Below, piece after piece: positions 27,276-36,319 of a DNA stretch of 64,000 nucleotides. The stretch spans positions 62,001 to 126,000 of the forward strand of contig NZ_JAAIKA010000002.1 in assembly GCF_011752015.1 (NCBI RefSeq). Reading direction: 5' to 3'. The notes under the pieces were generated by a model, which ran no database searches, was not told the origin of the DNA, and worked only from the letters and a program-made list of their open reading frames with translations. Source of the stretch: Canibacter zhoujuaniae (GTDB taxonomy: Bacteria; Actinomycetota; Actinomycetes; Actinomycetales; Microbacteriaceae). Made by a program: the position numbers and the translations under genes. The number at the start of each line of letters is the position of its first letter. Positions within the stretch are counted from its first letter, which is position 1.

Positions 27276-27971
27276 GTGACCGACCTCATCGATACAACAG
27301 AGATGTACTTGCGAACGATCCTCGAGCTGGAGGAAGAGGACATCGTTCCTCTGCGCGCCCGTATTTCTGAACGCCTGTCTCATTCGGGGCCGACGGTGTC
27401 ACAAACAATTGGGCGAATGGAGCGCGATGGGCTGGTTGTGGTGACCGGCGATAGACACCTTGAACTGACAGACAGCGGTCGCACGCTGGCGGTGCGAGTG
27501 ATGCGCAAACACCGTCTAGCGGAACGGCTCTTGCACGATGTGATCGGGCTCGAATGGGAGTATGTCCACGATGAGGCGTGCCGCTGGGAACACGTTATGA
27601 GCGAGCGAGTCGAGCGCCGCATTCTGGAACTTATTGAGCAGCCCACAAAGTCACCATACGGGAATCCGATCCCCGGCCTGGAAGAGTTGGATGTCAAAAC
27701 ACGCGGCATGTTTTTGATGAGTGTTGTCGATGTTATGACCGTCTTTACAGAAAACGCAATCGACGACTTTGAAGCTGAGATTGCTAGGCTTGCCGAGCCT
27801 GCGCAGGTGGATCCTGAGCTGCTGCGCGCATTCGATGCGGCGGGCATTAAACCGGGTGCGCGGGCAAGTTTTGTGCTTGAAGATGAAATTGTGCGGATCG
27901 CTGTTGGGGTGTTTGAGCCGCTGGAAATTAGTCGCGCGATGGCTGCACACATTTTTGTGATTGAGCAGTAG
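27276..27971 (+). CDS. dtxR: DtxR/IdeR-type iron-dependent repressor
   Basis: 231 residues from GTG 27276, 9 bases after AGGAGG; an upstream in-frame ATG at 27240 is rejected on spacing and homology. Counting from the GTG, all DtxR metal ligands fall at the classical positions: Met10, Cys102, Glu105, His106 (primary site) and His79, Glu83, His98 (ancillary site). The Cys102 indicates iron rather than MntR-type manganese sensing. The helix-turn-helix GPTVSQTIGRMERDGLV contacts DNA. A C-terminal SH3-like domain is present. It should repress iron-uptake genes when Fe(II) is bound. Confidence 0.94.
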   Translation: MTDLIDTTEMYLRTILELEEEDIVPLRARISERLSHSGPTVSQTIGRMERDGLVVVTGDRHLELTDSGRTLAVRVMRKHRLAERLLHDVIGLEWEYVHDEACRWEHVMSERVERRILELIEQPTKSPYGNPIPGLEELDVKTRGMFLMSVVDVMTVFTENAIDDFEAEIARLAEPAQVDPELLRAFDAAGIKPGARASFVLEDEIVRIAVGVFEPLEISRAMAAHIFVIEQ

Positions 27972-28004
27972 GCTCGAGCGCGAACCGGTAAGCTGGTTTA
28001 GCCA

Positions 28005-28077
28005 GCCCCAGTAGCTCAGTGGATAGAGCACTTCTCTCCTAAAGAAGGTGTCGGAGGTTCGATTCCTCTCTGGGGCA
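28005..28077 (+). tRNA. tRNA-Arg (anticodon CCU)
   Basis: The 73-nt cloverleaf pairs acceptor GCCCCAG (28005-28011) with CTGGGGC (28070-28076) plus discriminator A. The D arm is GCTCAGTGGATAGAGC. The anticodon stem is CTTCT/AGAAG with loop CTCCTAA and anticodon CCT at 28038-28040. The T arm is GGAGGTTCGATTCCTCT. The 3' CCA is not encoded. It reads AGG codons. Confidence 0.95.
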
Positions 28078-28082
28078 CTAAA

Positions 28083-28099
28083 ACCACTGCGGCAGTGGT
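28083..28099 (-). terminator. probable terminator of the Lrp/AsnC gene
   Basis: Inverted repeat ACCACTG-CGG-CAGTGGT (7-bp arms). Read on the minus strand it is followed by TTTTAG, about 30 bases after the regulator's stop. The stem is short, so efficiency is uncertain. Confidence 0.5.
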
Positions 28100-28128
28100 G
28101 TGGTGAATCAAAGCAAGGCTTGATTAGC

Positions 28129-29025
28129 TTAAGCTTCCCGCAGGCTGCGAGCGTAATCTTCTTTTGCTGTGTTGATGTGCAGCCAGGAGGAAATCTCGCC
28201 GACCAACCCGGTGGCACGCAGTGCTTCTAAAAAGTCAAAAATGACTCGAGGAGTGGCAGCAGTCACTGTCACGATCAGGTCAAAAGAGCCTGAACACGTT
28301 GTAGCAAAATCAACCTCTGGGCGGCCGCGTAAGAACTCGAGCACAGGATCTAGCGGCCCACACAGGGAGATCCCCAACCCAATCGCTATCTGCGAGTTAA
28401 TGACACCGCGCTCTTCAACCGCCGATATGCGAATTACATTCGCCTCAACCATGCGATTCACGCGGGCGCGCACGGCTGACGGGCTAAGATTCACTTTATT
28501 TGCAATTGTGCGATAGTTCATGCGGCCGTCAGTTTGCAACAGATCGACGATCTGCCGATCCCGCTCATCGAGGGTGATATCTCCGCGATACTCAGCAACA
28601 AAAAAGCCCTTAACCACCCGCAGATAGCGGTTTGTTTTGACGCGCTGCACACGAGGTAGGCCCCGCAGATACTCGAGAAACAGTTGCAGCTCTGCTTCTG
28701 TGCGCAAACGTGATTCAACAACGACATTGCTGCTGCCTGTGACAGATGACACAAACACGGTCTCTGCCCGATCCTTGAGAAGCTTGAGCAGTTCAGCAGT
28801 GGGGCCATTAACCGTCACAAGGTGATGCGCGAGCACGCGATCCCCAGAATATCCAGGATCGAGCGCCGCCACTACACGTAATGCGCCGGATCTAAGGAGT
28901 CGGCCCAGACGATCGGCAACAACCGCTCGCGGTTGCCCAATATCTGCAGCGATAGCGCTGATGCTGGCGCGCCCGTTGTGCTGCAGTGCTGCAATGAGCG
29001 CAGTATCTAGAGACGGTTTCTGAAT
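28129..29025 (-). CDS. Lrp/AsnC-family regulator with duplicated domains; apparent non-canonical start codon
   Basis: The frame encodes two Lrp units: an N-terminal HTH (PSLDTALIAALQHNGRAS, IAADIGQPRAVVADRLGRL), a first RAM ligand domain, a second HTH (LDERDRQIVDLLQTDGRMNYRTIANKVNLSPSAVRARVNRM, shortened here to its key parts) and a second RAM domain. The first HTH lies upstream of the first canonical start (GTG 28872). Between the preceding in-frame TAA (29058-29056) and that GTG there is no ATG, GTG or TTG. Best candidates are ATT 29025 or ATC 29028, 9 and 6 bases after AAAGGG. From ATT the product has 298 residues. It is divergent from the MHS transporter and probably regulates that cluster. 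A frameshift near the N-terminus is the alternative. Confidence 0.8.
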   Translation of the reverse strand: MQKPSLDTALIAALQHNGRASISAIAADIGQPRAVVADRLGRLLRSGALRVVAALDPGYSGDRVLAHHLVTVNGPTAELLKLLKDRAETVFVSSVTGSSNVVVESRLRTEAELQLFLEYLRGLPRVQRVKTNRYLRVVKGFFVAEYRGDITLDERDRQIVDLLQTDGRMNYRTIANKVNLSPSAVRARVNRMVEANVIRISAVEERGVINSQIAIGLGISLCGPLDPVLEFLRGRPEVDFATTCSGSFDLIVTVTAATPRVIFDFLEALRATGLVGEISSWLHINTAKEDYARSLREA

Positions 29026-29246
29026 GATTTCACACCCTTTGTGGCTAAATCGTTATTAAAAAATGTTTGTTCCGGAAATGATCAAAAAGTTTGCATAACG
29101 CGTTTCAGACACTTATTTTAACGTCGATTTTATCTAAAATTACACAAATGATTTGTATATCACGCAATCGCATTGATTATTACTCACATATGATCGTTAA
29201 ATCTGGATAGTATCTCCCACATACCTGTAGGCAAGGGAGCTTAATA
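29026..29246. promoter_or_regulatory. AT-rich divergent control region between the Lrp gene and the transporter operon
   Basis: About 220 bp, clearly AT-richer than the flanking genes, with runs such as TTATTAAAAAATG and AAATGATTTGTATATCA. A candidate -10 (TAGTAT, 29208-29213) precedes the plus-strand operon; its leader carries AAGGGAG before the ATG at 29247. I find no clear long palindrome. AT-rich A/T tracts are typical of Lrp-type binding regions, which fits local autoregulation by the divergent regulator. Confidence 0.5.
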
Positions 29247-30572
29247 ATGACTGCAACTCAAACTTGGACCCCCGCAGAGCGCAAACGCGCGTATCGTGCC
29301 GGTTGGGGCGCCTTTGTCGGTACCACGATTGAATGGTACGACTTTTACGTCTACGCAACGGCTGCCGCAATATACTTTCCAACGCTGTTCTTTCCGGAAC
29401 AGGATCGCTTCGTCGGAACGATCGCCGCGCTCGCAAGCAGCGCAGTCGCTTTTTTCTTCCGCCCGCTCGGCGGAATCATTTTCGGTCACATCGGTGACCG
29501 TCTCGGCCGCAGACCCGCTCTTGTTATCACTCTGGTAATGATGGGTGTCGCCACTGTCGCAGTAGGCTGCCTGCCGACATACGCGGCGATTGGGGTTGCA
29601 GCGCCGATCCTTCTTCTCCTGTTCCGCGCTGCGCAGGGTTTGGCTGTCGGCGGAGAGTGGGGCGGTGCCGCACTCATGAGCGTGGAGAGCGCACCGGCAG
29701 ATAAGAAGGGCTTTTTCGGCGGCTTCACGCAGCTGGGCAACCCCGGTGGCGCCCTCCTAGCGACCGGCATCTTCTATGTGATGGAGTTGTTTGGCAAAGA
29801 GTGGATGATGGAGTGGGGCTGGCGCATCCCATTCTTGCTGAGCGCAGCCCTCATCGCTGTGGGCTTTTGGGTGCGTAAGAAAACTGAAGAAACCCCGGTC
29901 TTTGAGACTGAGGTGGAATCAGCAGAACAGGGTGCGCCCGTGTGGTATGCGATCCGCCGCAACTGGTGGCCGATCATTCTCGGAGCTTTTATCGTGCTGG
30001 TGCCGTCAGGTGGCTACACCATGGCAACCACATTTGTGCAGAATTACGCAACGAGCCCAGCCATCGGATTTAGTGAGCGGCATATTCTGCTTGCGATGAC
30101 CATCGCATCTTTTGTGGAATTCCTGGTGACACTGCCGGTTGCGGCCCTCGCAGACAAGCTTGGCTCAAAGAAGGTGATGTACATCGGCTTAATCGGTGCG
30201 GTCGTCTGCATGATCCCGCTAATGCTCGCAATCGGTGGGCAGCAGCTGGCTTTGACCTACATTCTCGTATCCCTGATCCGTATCGCGATGAGCGCAACCT
30301 GGGCACCGCTCGCAACTATCATGGCGCAGATGTTCCGCCCGCAAGCACGCTACACCTCAATGTCAATGGCATACGGTCTCGGTGCTGCGCTGTGGGGTGG
30401 CCTCATGCCAATTGTCTCGGTCACGCTTGTGGAAATGACCGGCACAGACTGGAGCGTTGTGTGGCAGTTTATTGTGATGGCGGCGCTAAACTTCATCGCC
30501 ATGTGGCTCGCGCCGCAGTACATCGATGAGCTGCCCAGAACCACCGCTGTGAAAACAACCGGCGCACGATAG
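29247..30572 (+). CDS. MHS-family (MFS) metabolite:proton symporter
   Basis: 441 residues, twelve predicted helices. The start region GTTIEWYDFYVYATAAAIYF and the loop 2-3 motif GHIGDRLGRRPALV are hallmarks of the metabolite:H+ symporter family (relatives of KgtP, ProP, ShiA). AAQGLAVGGEWGGAALMSVE in helix 4 is also diagnostic. It probably imports an organic acid or zwitterion. As first gene of a four-gene run with the amidohydrolase, ThDP enzyme and dehydrogenase, it likely imports their substrate. Substrate not readable from sequence. Confidence 0.9.
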   Translation: MTATQTWTPAERKRAYRAGWGAFVGTTIEWYDFYVYATAAAIYFPTLFFPEQDRFVGTIAALASSAVAFFFRPLGGIIFGHIGDRLGRRPALVITLVMMGVATVAVGCLPTYAAIGVAAPILLLLFRAAQGLAVGGEWGGAALMSVESAPADKKGFFGGFTQLGNPGGALLATGIFYVMELFGKEWMMEWGWRIPFLLSAALIAVGFWVRKKTEETPVFETEVESAEQGAPVWYAIRRNWWPIILGAFIVLVPSGGYTMATTFVQNYATSPAIGFSERHILLAMTIASFVEFLVTLPVAALADKLGSKKVMYIGLIGAVVCMIPLMLAIGGQQLALTYILVSLIRIAMSATWAPLATIMAQMFRPQARYTSMSMAYGLGAALWGGLMPIVSVTLVEMTGTDWSVVWQFIVMAALNFIAMWLAPQYIDELPRTTAVKTTGAR

Positions 30573-30611
30573 AGGCTTGATGCCTGATTCCCATCCAGGC
30601 GGGAATACATT

Positions 30612-32294
30612 ATGAAATCACTTGCAACATTTGATGACCGTAATTCTTCCCTAACGATTGTGACCGCAGAGCGTATTCACACTCTGAACCCTGCTGCTGA
30701 GAGCGCAACTGCGCTGCTTGTGCATAGGGGATCAGTGCTCGCCGTTGGCTCTGTTGCTGAGATCGAACGGATCGCGCTGGCGCAGCAGGAAGAAGTGAAC
30801 AGGGTGGACTATCCAGGCGCAACAATTGTGCCCGGCTTTATAGATGCGCACGCTCATCCGCTGATGTACGGACAAATGCTGTCATGGGTGGATGTTGGGC
30901 CGGACAAAGCTAAGAACATTACGGAGATTGTTGCCCTGCTGCGGGAGGCAGAAAAGCAGCTTCCGCCGGGGGCTGCGCTGCGCGGTTACGGATACGAACA
31001 GCGCAACCTAGCTGAACGGCGACACCCCACCCGACAGGAGCTCGACCAGGTCTCAACATCACGCGAGGTCTACATTATGAACGCCTCCGGGCACGGCGGG
31101 GTCGTAAACTCCTTTACCTTTGCAGTGCACGGAGTGACGCGTGACACACCTAACCCGGACGGTGGCGAGTTTTTTCGAGACGCTAAGGGAGACCTTACCG
31201 GTGAGCTCTCAGACGCCGCCGCCAATGTGCTGACCGGCACCCACGGTGTCAAAATTGGCCACCACGGCCCGAACTTTCATCTCAGCGATGAGCCCGCCGA
31301 GCACCGGCGGCAGCTGCGCGCTGTGCAGACCGAATTCTTTCGCGGCGGAGTGACCACTGTCGGTGATGCGCAGGTGAGCAAGCGTGAAATGGCCGCCTAT
31401 CTTGACCTGGCTGAGCACGGCGAGCTGAAGATGCGTGTCTCGATGTATTTTCTGTCGCATCTGCTTAACCAGATTCTTGATCTTGGGCTGGTTGCTCCAT
31501 TCGGCAACGCCCGCCTGGCAACAGCAGGCATCAAGCTCTATGCTGACGGCACCCTCGGCGGCTGGACCGCGTATTTTCCTGAAGGATATGCGGGGGATCC
31601 GTGCCGCACTGGGCTGCTCTATCACTCACCTGAGGAATACACCGAGCTGGTGAGACTGGCGCACGCAGCTGGGCTGCAAACCGCAACCCATGCCCAATCG
31701 CCAACTGCGATTAAAATGTGCGTCGATGCAATTGAGGCTGCACAGCTTAAGTATCCGAACGCAGATGCTAGGCATCGCATCGAGCACTGCGGCCTGCCCG
31801 CCCCTGCAGAAATCACCAGAATGGCAGCCCTCGGGATCCGCCCCGTCAACCAGACGCAGCACTATTACAATTGGGGCGAAGGCGTGACCCAAGCGATTGG
31901 GACACCCGGTGAGCGCTTCAATCCGCTCGGAGAGTTTCGCGACGCGGGAGTGCCGATCACAATCTCATCGGATGCTCCGGTGGCACCGCCGAAACCACTC
32001 GAAGCGATCCAGGCAGCCGTGACCCGTGTCACACGTCGCGGTGTGCAGCTGGGAGCTGATGCGCTGCGCATCTCAGCACGTGAGGCGCTTCTGGCGCACA
32101 CGTATGAAGGCGCGGTCACACTCGGGCGCGAAAATGAATTGGGATCGCTTGCGGCGGGAAAACGCGCCGACTTCGCCGTGCTCTCAGCCGACCCCCTGTC
32201 TGTTCCAGCGGAGCAGATAGGTAAAATTTCTGTTTTGAGCACTTGGATAGACGGCGAATGCGTCTGGGACACCGACACTGATAACCCACTATAA
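30612..32294 (+). CDS. amidohydrolase-family protein (YtcJ-like)
   Basis: 560 residues. Metal-dependent amidohydrolase (TIM barrel) features: GATIVPGFIDAHAHP with metal ligands His80 and His82, TATHAQSPTAIKM, RHRIEHCG and the ISSDAPVAPP aspartate motif near residue 453. The C-terminal composite beta domain (ENELGSLAAGKRADFAVLSADPL) is typical. This group hydrolyses N-acyl, amidine or cyclic amide bonds; the true substrate is unknown. 39 bp after the transporter gene. Confidence 0.88.
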   Translation: MKSLATFDDRNSSLTIVTAERIHTLNPAAESATALLVHRGSVLAVGSVAEIERIALAQQEEVNRVDYPGATIVPGFIDAHAHPLMYGQMLSWVDVGPDKAKNITEIVALLREAEKQLPPGAALRGYGYEQRNLAERRHPTRQELDQVSTSREVYIMNASGHGGVVNSFTFAVHGVTRDTPNPDGGEFFRDAKGDLTGELSDAAANVLTGTHGVKIGHHGPNFHLSDEPAEHRRQLRAVQTEFFRGGVTTVGDAQVSKREMAAYLDLAEHGELKMRVSMYFLSHLLNQILDLGLVAPFGNARLATAGIKLYADGTLGGWTAYFPEGYAGDPCRTGLLYHSPEEYTELVRLAHAAGLQTATHAQSPTAIKMCVDAIEAAQLKYPNADARHRIEHCGLPAPAEITRMAALGIRPVNQTQHYYNWGEGVTQAIGTPGERFNPLGEFRDAGVPITISSDAPVAPPKPLEAIQAAVTRVTRRGVQLGADALRISAREALLAHTYEGAVTLGRENELGSLAAGKRADFAVLSADPLSVPAEQIGKISVLSTWIDGECVWDTDTDNPL

Positions 32295-32318
32295 ACACAG
32301 CATGTAGAGAGAAAATAT

Positions 32319-33914
32319 ATGCCTACGACACAGAAGCGCACTACCGGATGGGTTGTGCTGGAAACCCTAGCCAACTACGGCATTAACACTGTCTTTGGGA
32401 TCCCCGGCACACACAACCTTGAGTTTTATCGACCACTCGAGACGCTGGGTATCCGGCCGGTGACGACCCGACACGAGCAAGGAGCCGGCTACGGGGCAGA
32501 TGCCTGGTCGCTCCAGACGGGGCTGCCTGGTGTTGTGATCACTACGAGCGGTCCCGGACTATTGAACGCGCTCTCAGCAGCAGGCACCGCATTCGCAGAG
32601 TCACGACCGATGATTATTCTCTCACCCGGTGTCGCCCTCGGCGCAGAGTTCTCTGACTCAGGCACACTTCACGAAACTAAGGATCAGCTCTCAGCTGCTG
32701 CCGCGATTGTTGAATGGGGTCGCCGAGTGAAAACCGCAGAAGAAGCGGTTGCGGCGGTGCACGACGCCTTCGAGCTGTTTGCGACGGGGCGCCCACGACC
32801 GGTTTACATTGAGGTGCCACTAAACATCCTTGAGCAAGAAACCTCGATCTCTGCCTCTGAACTTGCCGCAAAACAGTTCGAGCCGGTGCCAAGCCCCGAT
32901 AAGAAACTGATTGCAGAGGCTGCTGCGCTGCTTTCTGATGCGGTGAATCCGGTGATTCTGGCTGGCGGCGGTGCGCGACGGGCGGGGCAAGAGATACAGG
33001 CTCTCGCTGAAAAACTTGCTGCTCCGGTGGTTACAACACTCAACGGCAAGGGCGTTATCGATGAGCACCATCCACTCGCACTCGGCTCTAATCTGCGTCT
33101 TGCAGCTGCAAGAGAGGTAGCTCAGAAAGCTGATGTCTTGCTGGTGGTCGGATCAAAACTCGGTGAGGCTGAACTCTGGGTGGATGCCTTGCGCGCGCAG
33201 GGCAAAGTTGTGCGCATTGATGTGCTCGAATCACAGCTCAACAAGAATCAGCCAGCAACCGTTGGTATTCGTGCCGACGCGGCTGCAGCCGTGGCCGCGA
33301 TCACAGAGCTGCTTGACGATGCGGATCGCACCTCGGCCATTGACGTGCCCGCAACACTTACCGCAATTAGACAAGAATCCGAAAAGCTCGACGCACTCAA
33401 CACCTCGGTCGGCCAAGCGATTGCGCGGGCGCTGCCGGAAGATGCGATCCTGACCACAGACTCCTCAAAGATTGCCTACTGGGGGCTGCTGAACATGTTG
33501 CAGGTGCGCAACCCGCGCTCTGTGGCCTATATGGCAACATATGCGACGCTCGGATATGGGCTGCCGGCCGCGATCGGTAGCAAACTCGCATCCCCAGAGC
33601 GGCCTGTGGTCGCGGTCACCGGCGACGGGGCATTTATGTTCAGCTTCAACGAGATGCTTACGGTTGTTGAACAGAATCTTGACATCGTCATTCTGGTTGT
33701 TGACAACGGCGGCTTTGCCGAGATTAAAGACAACGAGATCGCGGCAGGTATCAACCCGGTTGCCGTTGATCTCGTGCAGCCGGATTGGGCTGCGCTCGCT
33801 AACGCTTGTGGCGGTGCAGGCACACGCATTAGCTCCGCAGAGGAGCTTGATAAGGCTATTGAAGCAGCAGTTGCTGCTGGCGGTCTGCAGCTCATCCATC
33901 TGCCACTCGCATAG
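32319..33914 (+). CDS. thiamine diphosphate-dependent enzyme (acetolactate synthase/2-oxoacid decarboxylase type)
   Basis: 531 residues with the three-domain ThDP architecture. N-terminal PYR domain has catalytic Glu53 (TTRHEQGAGYGADAW) and TTSGPGLLNALSAAGTAFAESRP. The central domain resembles an FAD/ADP-binding-like fold. The C-terminal PP domain has VTGDGAFMFSFNEM and then VVDNGG, the GDG...N ThDP motif. The N-terminus (NTVFGIPGTHNLEFYRPL with RHEQGAG) recalls 5-guanidino-2-oxopentanoate decarboxylase and benzoylformate decarboxylase more than anabolic IlvB. Likely a 2-oxoacid decarboxylase or lyase in this catabolic operon. Exact reaction uncertain. Confidence 0.85.
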   Translation: MPTTQKRTTGWVVLETLANYGINTVFGIPGTHNLEFYRPLETLGIRPVTTRHEQGAGYGADAWSLQTGLPGVVITTSGPGLLNALSAAGTAFAESRPMIILSPGVALGAEFSDSGTLHETKDQLSAAAAIVEWGRRVKTAEEAVAAVHDAFELFATGRPRPVYIEVPLNILEQETSISASELAAKQFEPVPSPDKKLIAEAAALLSDAVNPVILAGGGARRAGQEIQALAEKLAAPVVTTLNGKGVIDEHHPLALGSNLRLAAAREVAQKADVLLVVGSKLGEAELWVDALRAQGKVVRIDVLESQLNKNQPATVGIRADAAAAVAAITELLDDADRTSAIDVPATLTAIRQESEKLDALNTSVGQAIARALPEDAILTTDSSKIAYWGLLNMLQVRNPRSVAYMATYATLGYGLPAAIGSKLASPERPVVAVTGDGAFMFSFNEMLTVVEQNLDIVILVVDNGGFAEIKDNEIAAGINPVAVDLVQPDWAALANACGGAGTRISSAEELDKAIEAAVAAGGLQLIHLPLA

Positions 33915-33965
33915 CTCCGTTTTACCTGTTTAGGCCAGCCGCCCCACTGTTTTGGAGGATCCATT

Positions 33966-34958
33966 ATGAATGAAAACCAGAAGCCGGTTGCGGTTTACAC
34001 AGATATGGACGACACCGACTTTCAAAGCGGTGTGCGTCTGCTTGAAGACGCCGGATTTGAGGTGCGATACCTCGGCACGCGAAACACTGAACGCATTATT
34101 GCCGCGTCACAGGATGCGGAAGTGCTCTTGCTCGGTTATGCGGAGGCGCCGCGCAGCTTGATTGAGGCACTGCCCAAGCTGAAACTTATCGCCTTAATGT
34201 CGATGGGCTTTAACAATGTTGATATTGAGGCGGCGAATGAGCACGGAGTGTGGGTCACAAATGTACCGGGTGCCGCAACCGAAGAGGTTGCAACGCACGC
34301 GCTCGCACTGCTGCTCGCCGCTGTGCGGCAGCTGTCGTTCTACACCGCACACGCGGTTGCAGATGCTGAACAGTGGAACGCTCGCGCTCCGCTTGCCCCT
34401 GTGCGCCTGAGTGAGAAAACACTCGGCGTTGTGGGGCTCGGCCGGATTGGGAAGGCCTTCGCCGCGATCGCCGGACCGTTGTTTCAAAGGGTTGTGGGCT
34501 ACGATCCCTACCTTCCGGACACCGACGAAACCCGCGCAGAGCTTGCGCGCTACGGTATTGAGCGCAAAAGCCTTGCAGATTTGCAGAGCGGCGCTGATGT
34601 GCTTTCCCTGCATGTGCCGCTGACGGATGAAAACGAGGGGATGATCAACCGTGCGTTTATCGCAGAGCTTCCCGATGGTGCAATTATTGTGAACGTCTCA
34701 CGCGGTGGGCTGATCGACTCACAAGATGCCCGTGATGCGCTCGATGCGGGGAAGCTTGCGGCTCTCGCTCTGGATGTGCTTGATGAAGAACCGCCGGCAG
34801 CAGACCATCCTCTTCTCTCTCACGACCGCGTTGTGCTCACCCCGCACATTGCGTACTACTCGAATCGAACCGATGCAGAATATGTTCGAATTCAAGCCGA
34901 GAACGCTACGAGCTGGCTAGCAACCGGGCGCCCAAAGAACCCCGTAAACACTCCCTGA
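33966..34958 (+). CDS. NAD(P)-dependent D-2-hydroxyacid dehydrogenase
   Basis: 330 residues. NAD motif GLGRIG (157-162), catalytic Arg246 (VNVSRGGLID), Glu275 (LDVLDEEPP) and His294 (LTPHIAYYS) are all intact. It belongs to the D-2-hydroxyacid dehydrogenase family (D-lactate, glyoxylate/hydroxypyruvate or phosphoglycerate dehydrogenases). Strong Shine-Dalgarno GGAGGATCCATT before the ATG. It is last in the transporter operon and would reduce or form a 2-oxoacid linked to the ThDP enzyme. It converges on the FprA-like gene. Confidence 0.9.
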   Translation: MNENQKPVAVYTDMDDTDFQSGVRLLEDAGFEVRYLGTRNTERIIAASQDAEVLLLGYAEAPRSLIEALPKLKLIALMSMGFNNVDIEAANEHGVWVTNVPGAATEEVATHALALLLAAVRQLSFYTAHAVADAEQWNARAPLAPVRLSEKTLGVVGLGRIGKAFAAIAGPLFQRVVGYDPYLPDTDETRAELARYGIERKSLADLQSGADVLSLHVPLTDENEGMINRAFIAELPDGAIIVNVSRGGLIDSQDARDALDAGKLAALALDVLDEEPPAADHPLLSHDRVVLTPHIAYYSNRTDAEYVRIQAENATSWLATGRPKNPVNTP

Positions 34959-34988
34959 GATTGAGCAGCTGCAGCAATAGCCTGTCGA

Positions 34989-36254
34989 TTAGTGCTGTGA
35001 GGTCGGTTGCATACCGGCCTCTTTCAGCATCTCCTCGATGCTATCGAACTTGTGTCGCGCCCGCCCACTGCGTGCGGCCTCAATCTCCTTCTGCTCGATT
35101 CGCTTCCAACCGTCATAGTCGATTGTGCTGCCGGGGGTGAGATTGAGTCCGGCCACACCAGACTTTGTGCTGTTAAGATCGGCGAGATCCGCACCAATAA
35201 TTTTTGCAAGCTCAAGCGCATCGATTCGCTGTGAGGCGATTGTGCCCCGAGGCCCGCGGCGAGCCCAGCCACCCACGTAGAGACCTTGTTCAATCTTGCC
35301 GGTCTCGCGCCCTGCCTCAGTAACCGGAACAAGCGGATCACCCTGAAAGCCAATGGCGGTGATAACACTGTCGGTCTTTATTAGTGCGTGGGTGCCATCT
35401 TCGCCCACGATTTCGAGTGTGTCTACGAGATTGCCACCGTGCACTTCGTGCGGTGCGAACCCAAACCACCAGTGAATAACCCCACGTAGCTCTGGGTCTG
35501 CATCGGTGCATTTATCCTGCAAGATGGTGAGGATATCCCGCCGATTCTCGTTTGTCACCGCGGCTAGGTCACCCGACCCAAAGTGAAGTTCATGGCGCAC
35601 ATGCTCAAAGTGAGTCATCTCACGCAGCATGGAATCATCGAACTTCGCTTGATCAACACCGCTGCGACTGACGAGGTGGAGCTCACGGAGCTTCCCGCTA
35701 AGCTGCTGATGATTGTCGTCGTGCACATCTGAGCCGGTAAACTCAGTGCCGTTCTTAGTCAGGAGCCGCATGCAGTCGATCGCTACGTTTCCCGCCCCGA
35801 CAACGATGCAGACTTCGCCGAGCGAGTAGTCAAGTGGCAGCTTTGCTTCGGGGTGACTATTTAACGCGCGGGTGATGTATCCGGCACCAACCACACCGGG
35901 TGTAGCGCTTCCTGGGATGTCGAGTTGCCGATCCTCATGGAGTCCGGTTGCGACAATAACCGCGTCGAAGTGCTCGCGGATCGTATCTAACTCAACGTGC
36001 TCGCCAACATTGAGATTGCCAACGAACTTGACACCCTGACGCTCGAAAAGACGCGCAAATTGCTTTGTGACACCCTTGGTGCCCTGATGGTCAGCTGCAA
36101 CACCAAACCGCGCAAGACCGAATGGAACTGGCAGACGATCAAACACCGTAATTTCTGCATTTGGGACGGTCTTAAGCAGCGCCTGTGCAGAGTAGCAACC
36201 CGATGGCCCAGAACCGATAATGGCTATTTTAGGTGAGTTTGAGTCAGACATCAT
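34989..36254 (-). CDS. FprA/adrenodoxin-reductase-like flavoprotein (XplB-like), probable flavodoxin reductase
   Basis: 421 residues. FAD motif GSGPSG (14-19), then the adrenodoxin-reductase signature DRLPVPFGLARFGVAADH, NADP motif VVGAGNVAIDCMRLL, and the C-terminal FAD-contacting GWARRGPRGTIASQ. This family takes hydride from NADPH and passes single electrons to a ferredoxin or flavodoxin. A flavodoxin gene lies directly upstream (about 65 bp) on the same strand, and a P450 is in the divergent operon, so this is the likely first link of the P450 electron chain. The C-terminus (residues about 365-421) is a helical tail absent from minimal FprA proteins. The start could be either of two adjacent Met codons. 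Confidence 0.9.
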   Translation of the reverse strand: MMSDSNSPKIAIIGSGPSGCYSAQALLKTVPNAEITVFDRLPVPFGLARFGVAADHQGTKGVTKQFARLFERQGVKFVGNLNVGEHVELDTIREHFDAVIVATGLHEDRQLDIPGSATPGVVGAGYITRALNSHPEAKLPLDYSLGEVCIVVGAGNVAIDCMRLLTKNGTEFTGSDVHDDNHQQLSGKLRELHLVSRSGVDQAKFDDSMLREMTHFEHVRHELHFGSGDLAAVTNENRRDILTILQDKCTDADPELRGVIHWWFGFAPHEVHGGNLVDTLEIVGEDGTHALIKTDSVITAIGFQGDPLVPVTEAGRETGKIEQGLYVGGWARRGPRGTIASQRIDALELAKIIGADLADLNSTKSGVAGLNLTPGSTIDYDGWKRIEQKEIEAARSGRARHKFDSIEEMLKEAGMQPTSQH

Positions 36255-36319
36255 TATCCAATCAATGCGCGTCGTTGCAGACGAAGATGTATTAGCGAAT
36301 AGGCGGCGTTGTGTGTGAT

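Noticed and set aside
28005-28077. Integration site at the tRNA-Arg followed by a genomic island
   Set aside because: I looked for a repeat of the tRNA 3' end near the end of the accessory blocks (about 42.8 kb) and saw none, and there is no integrase gene.
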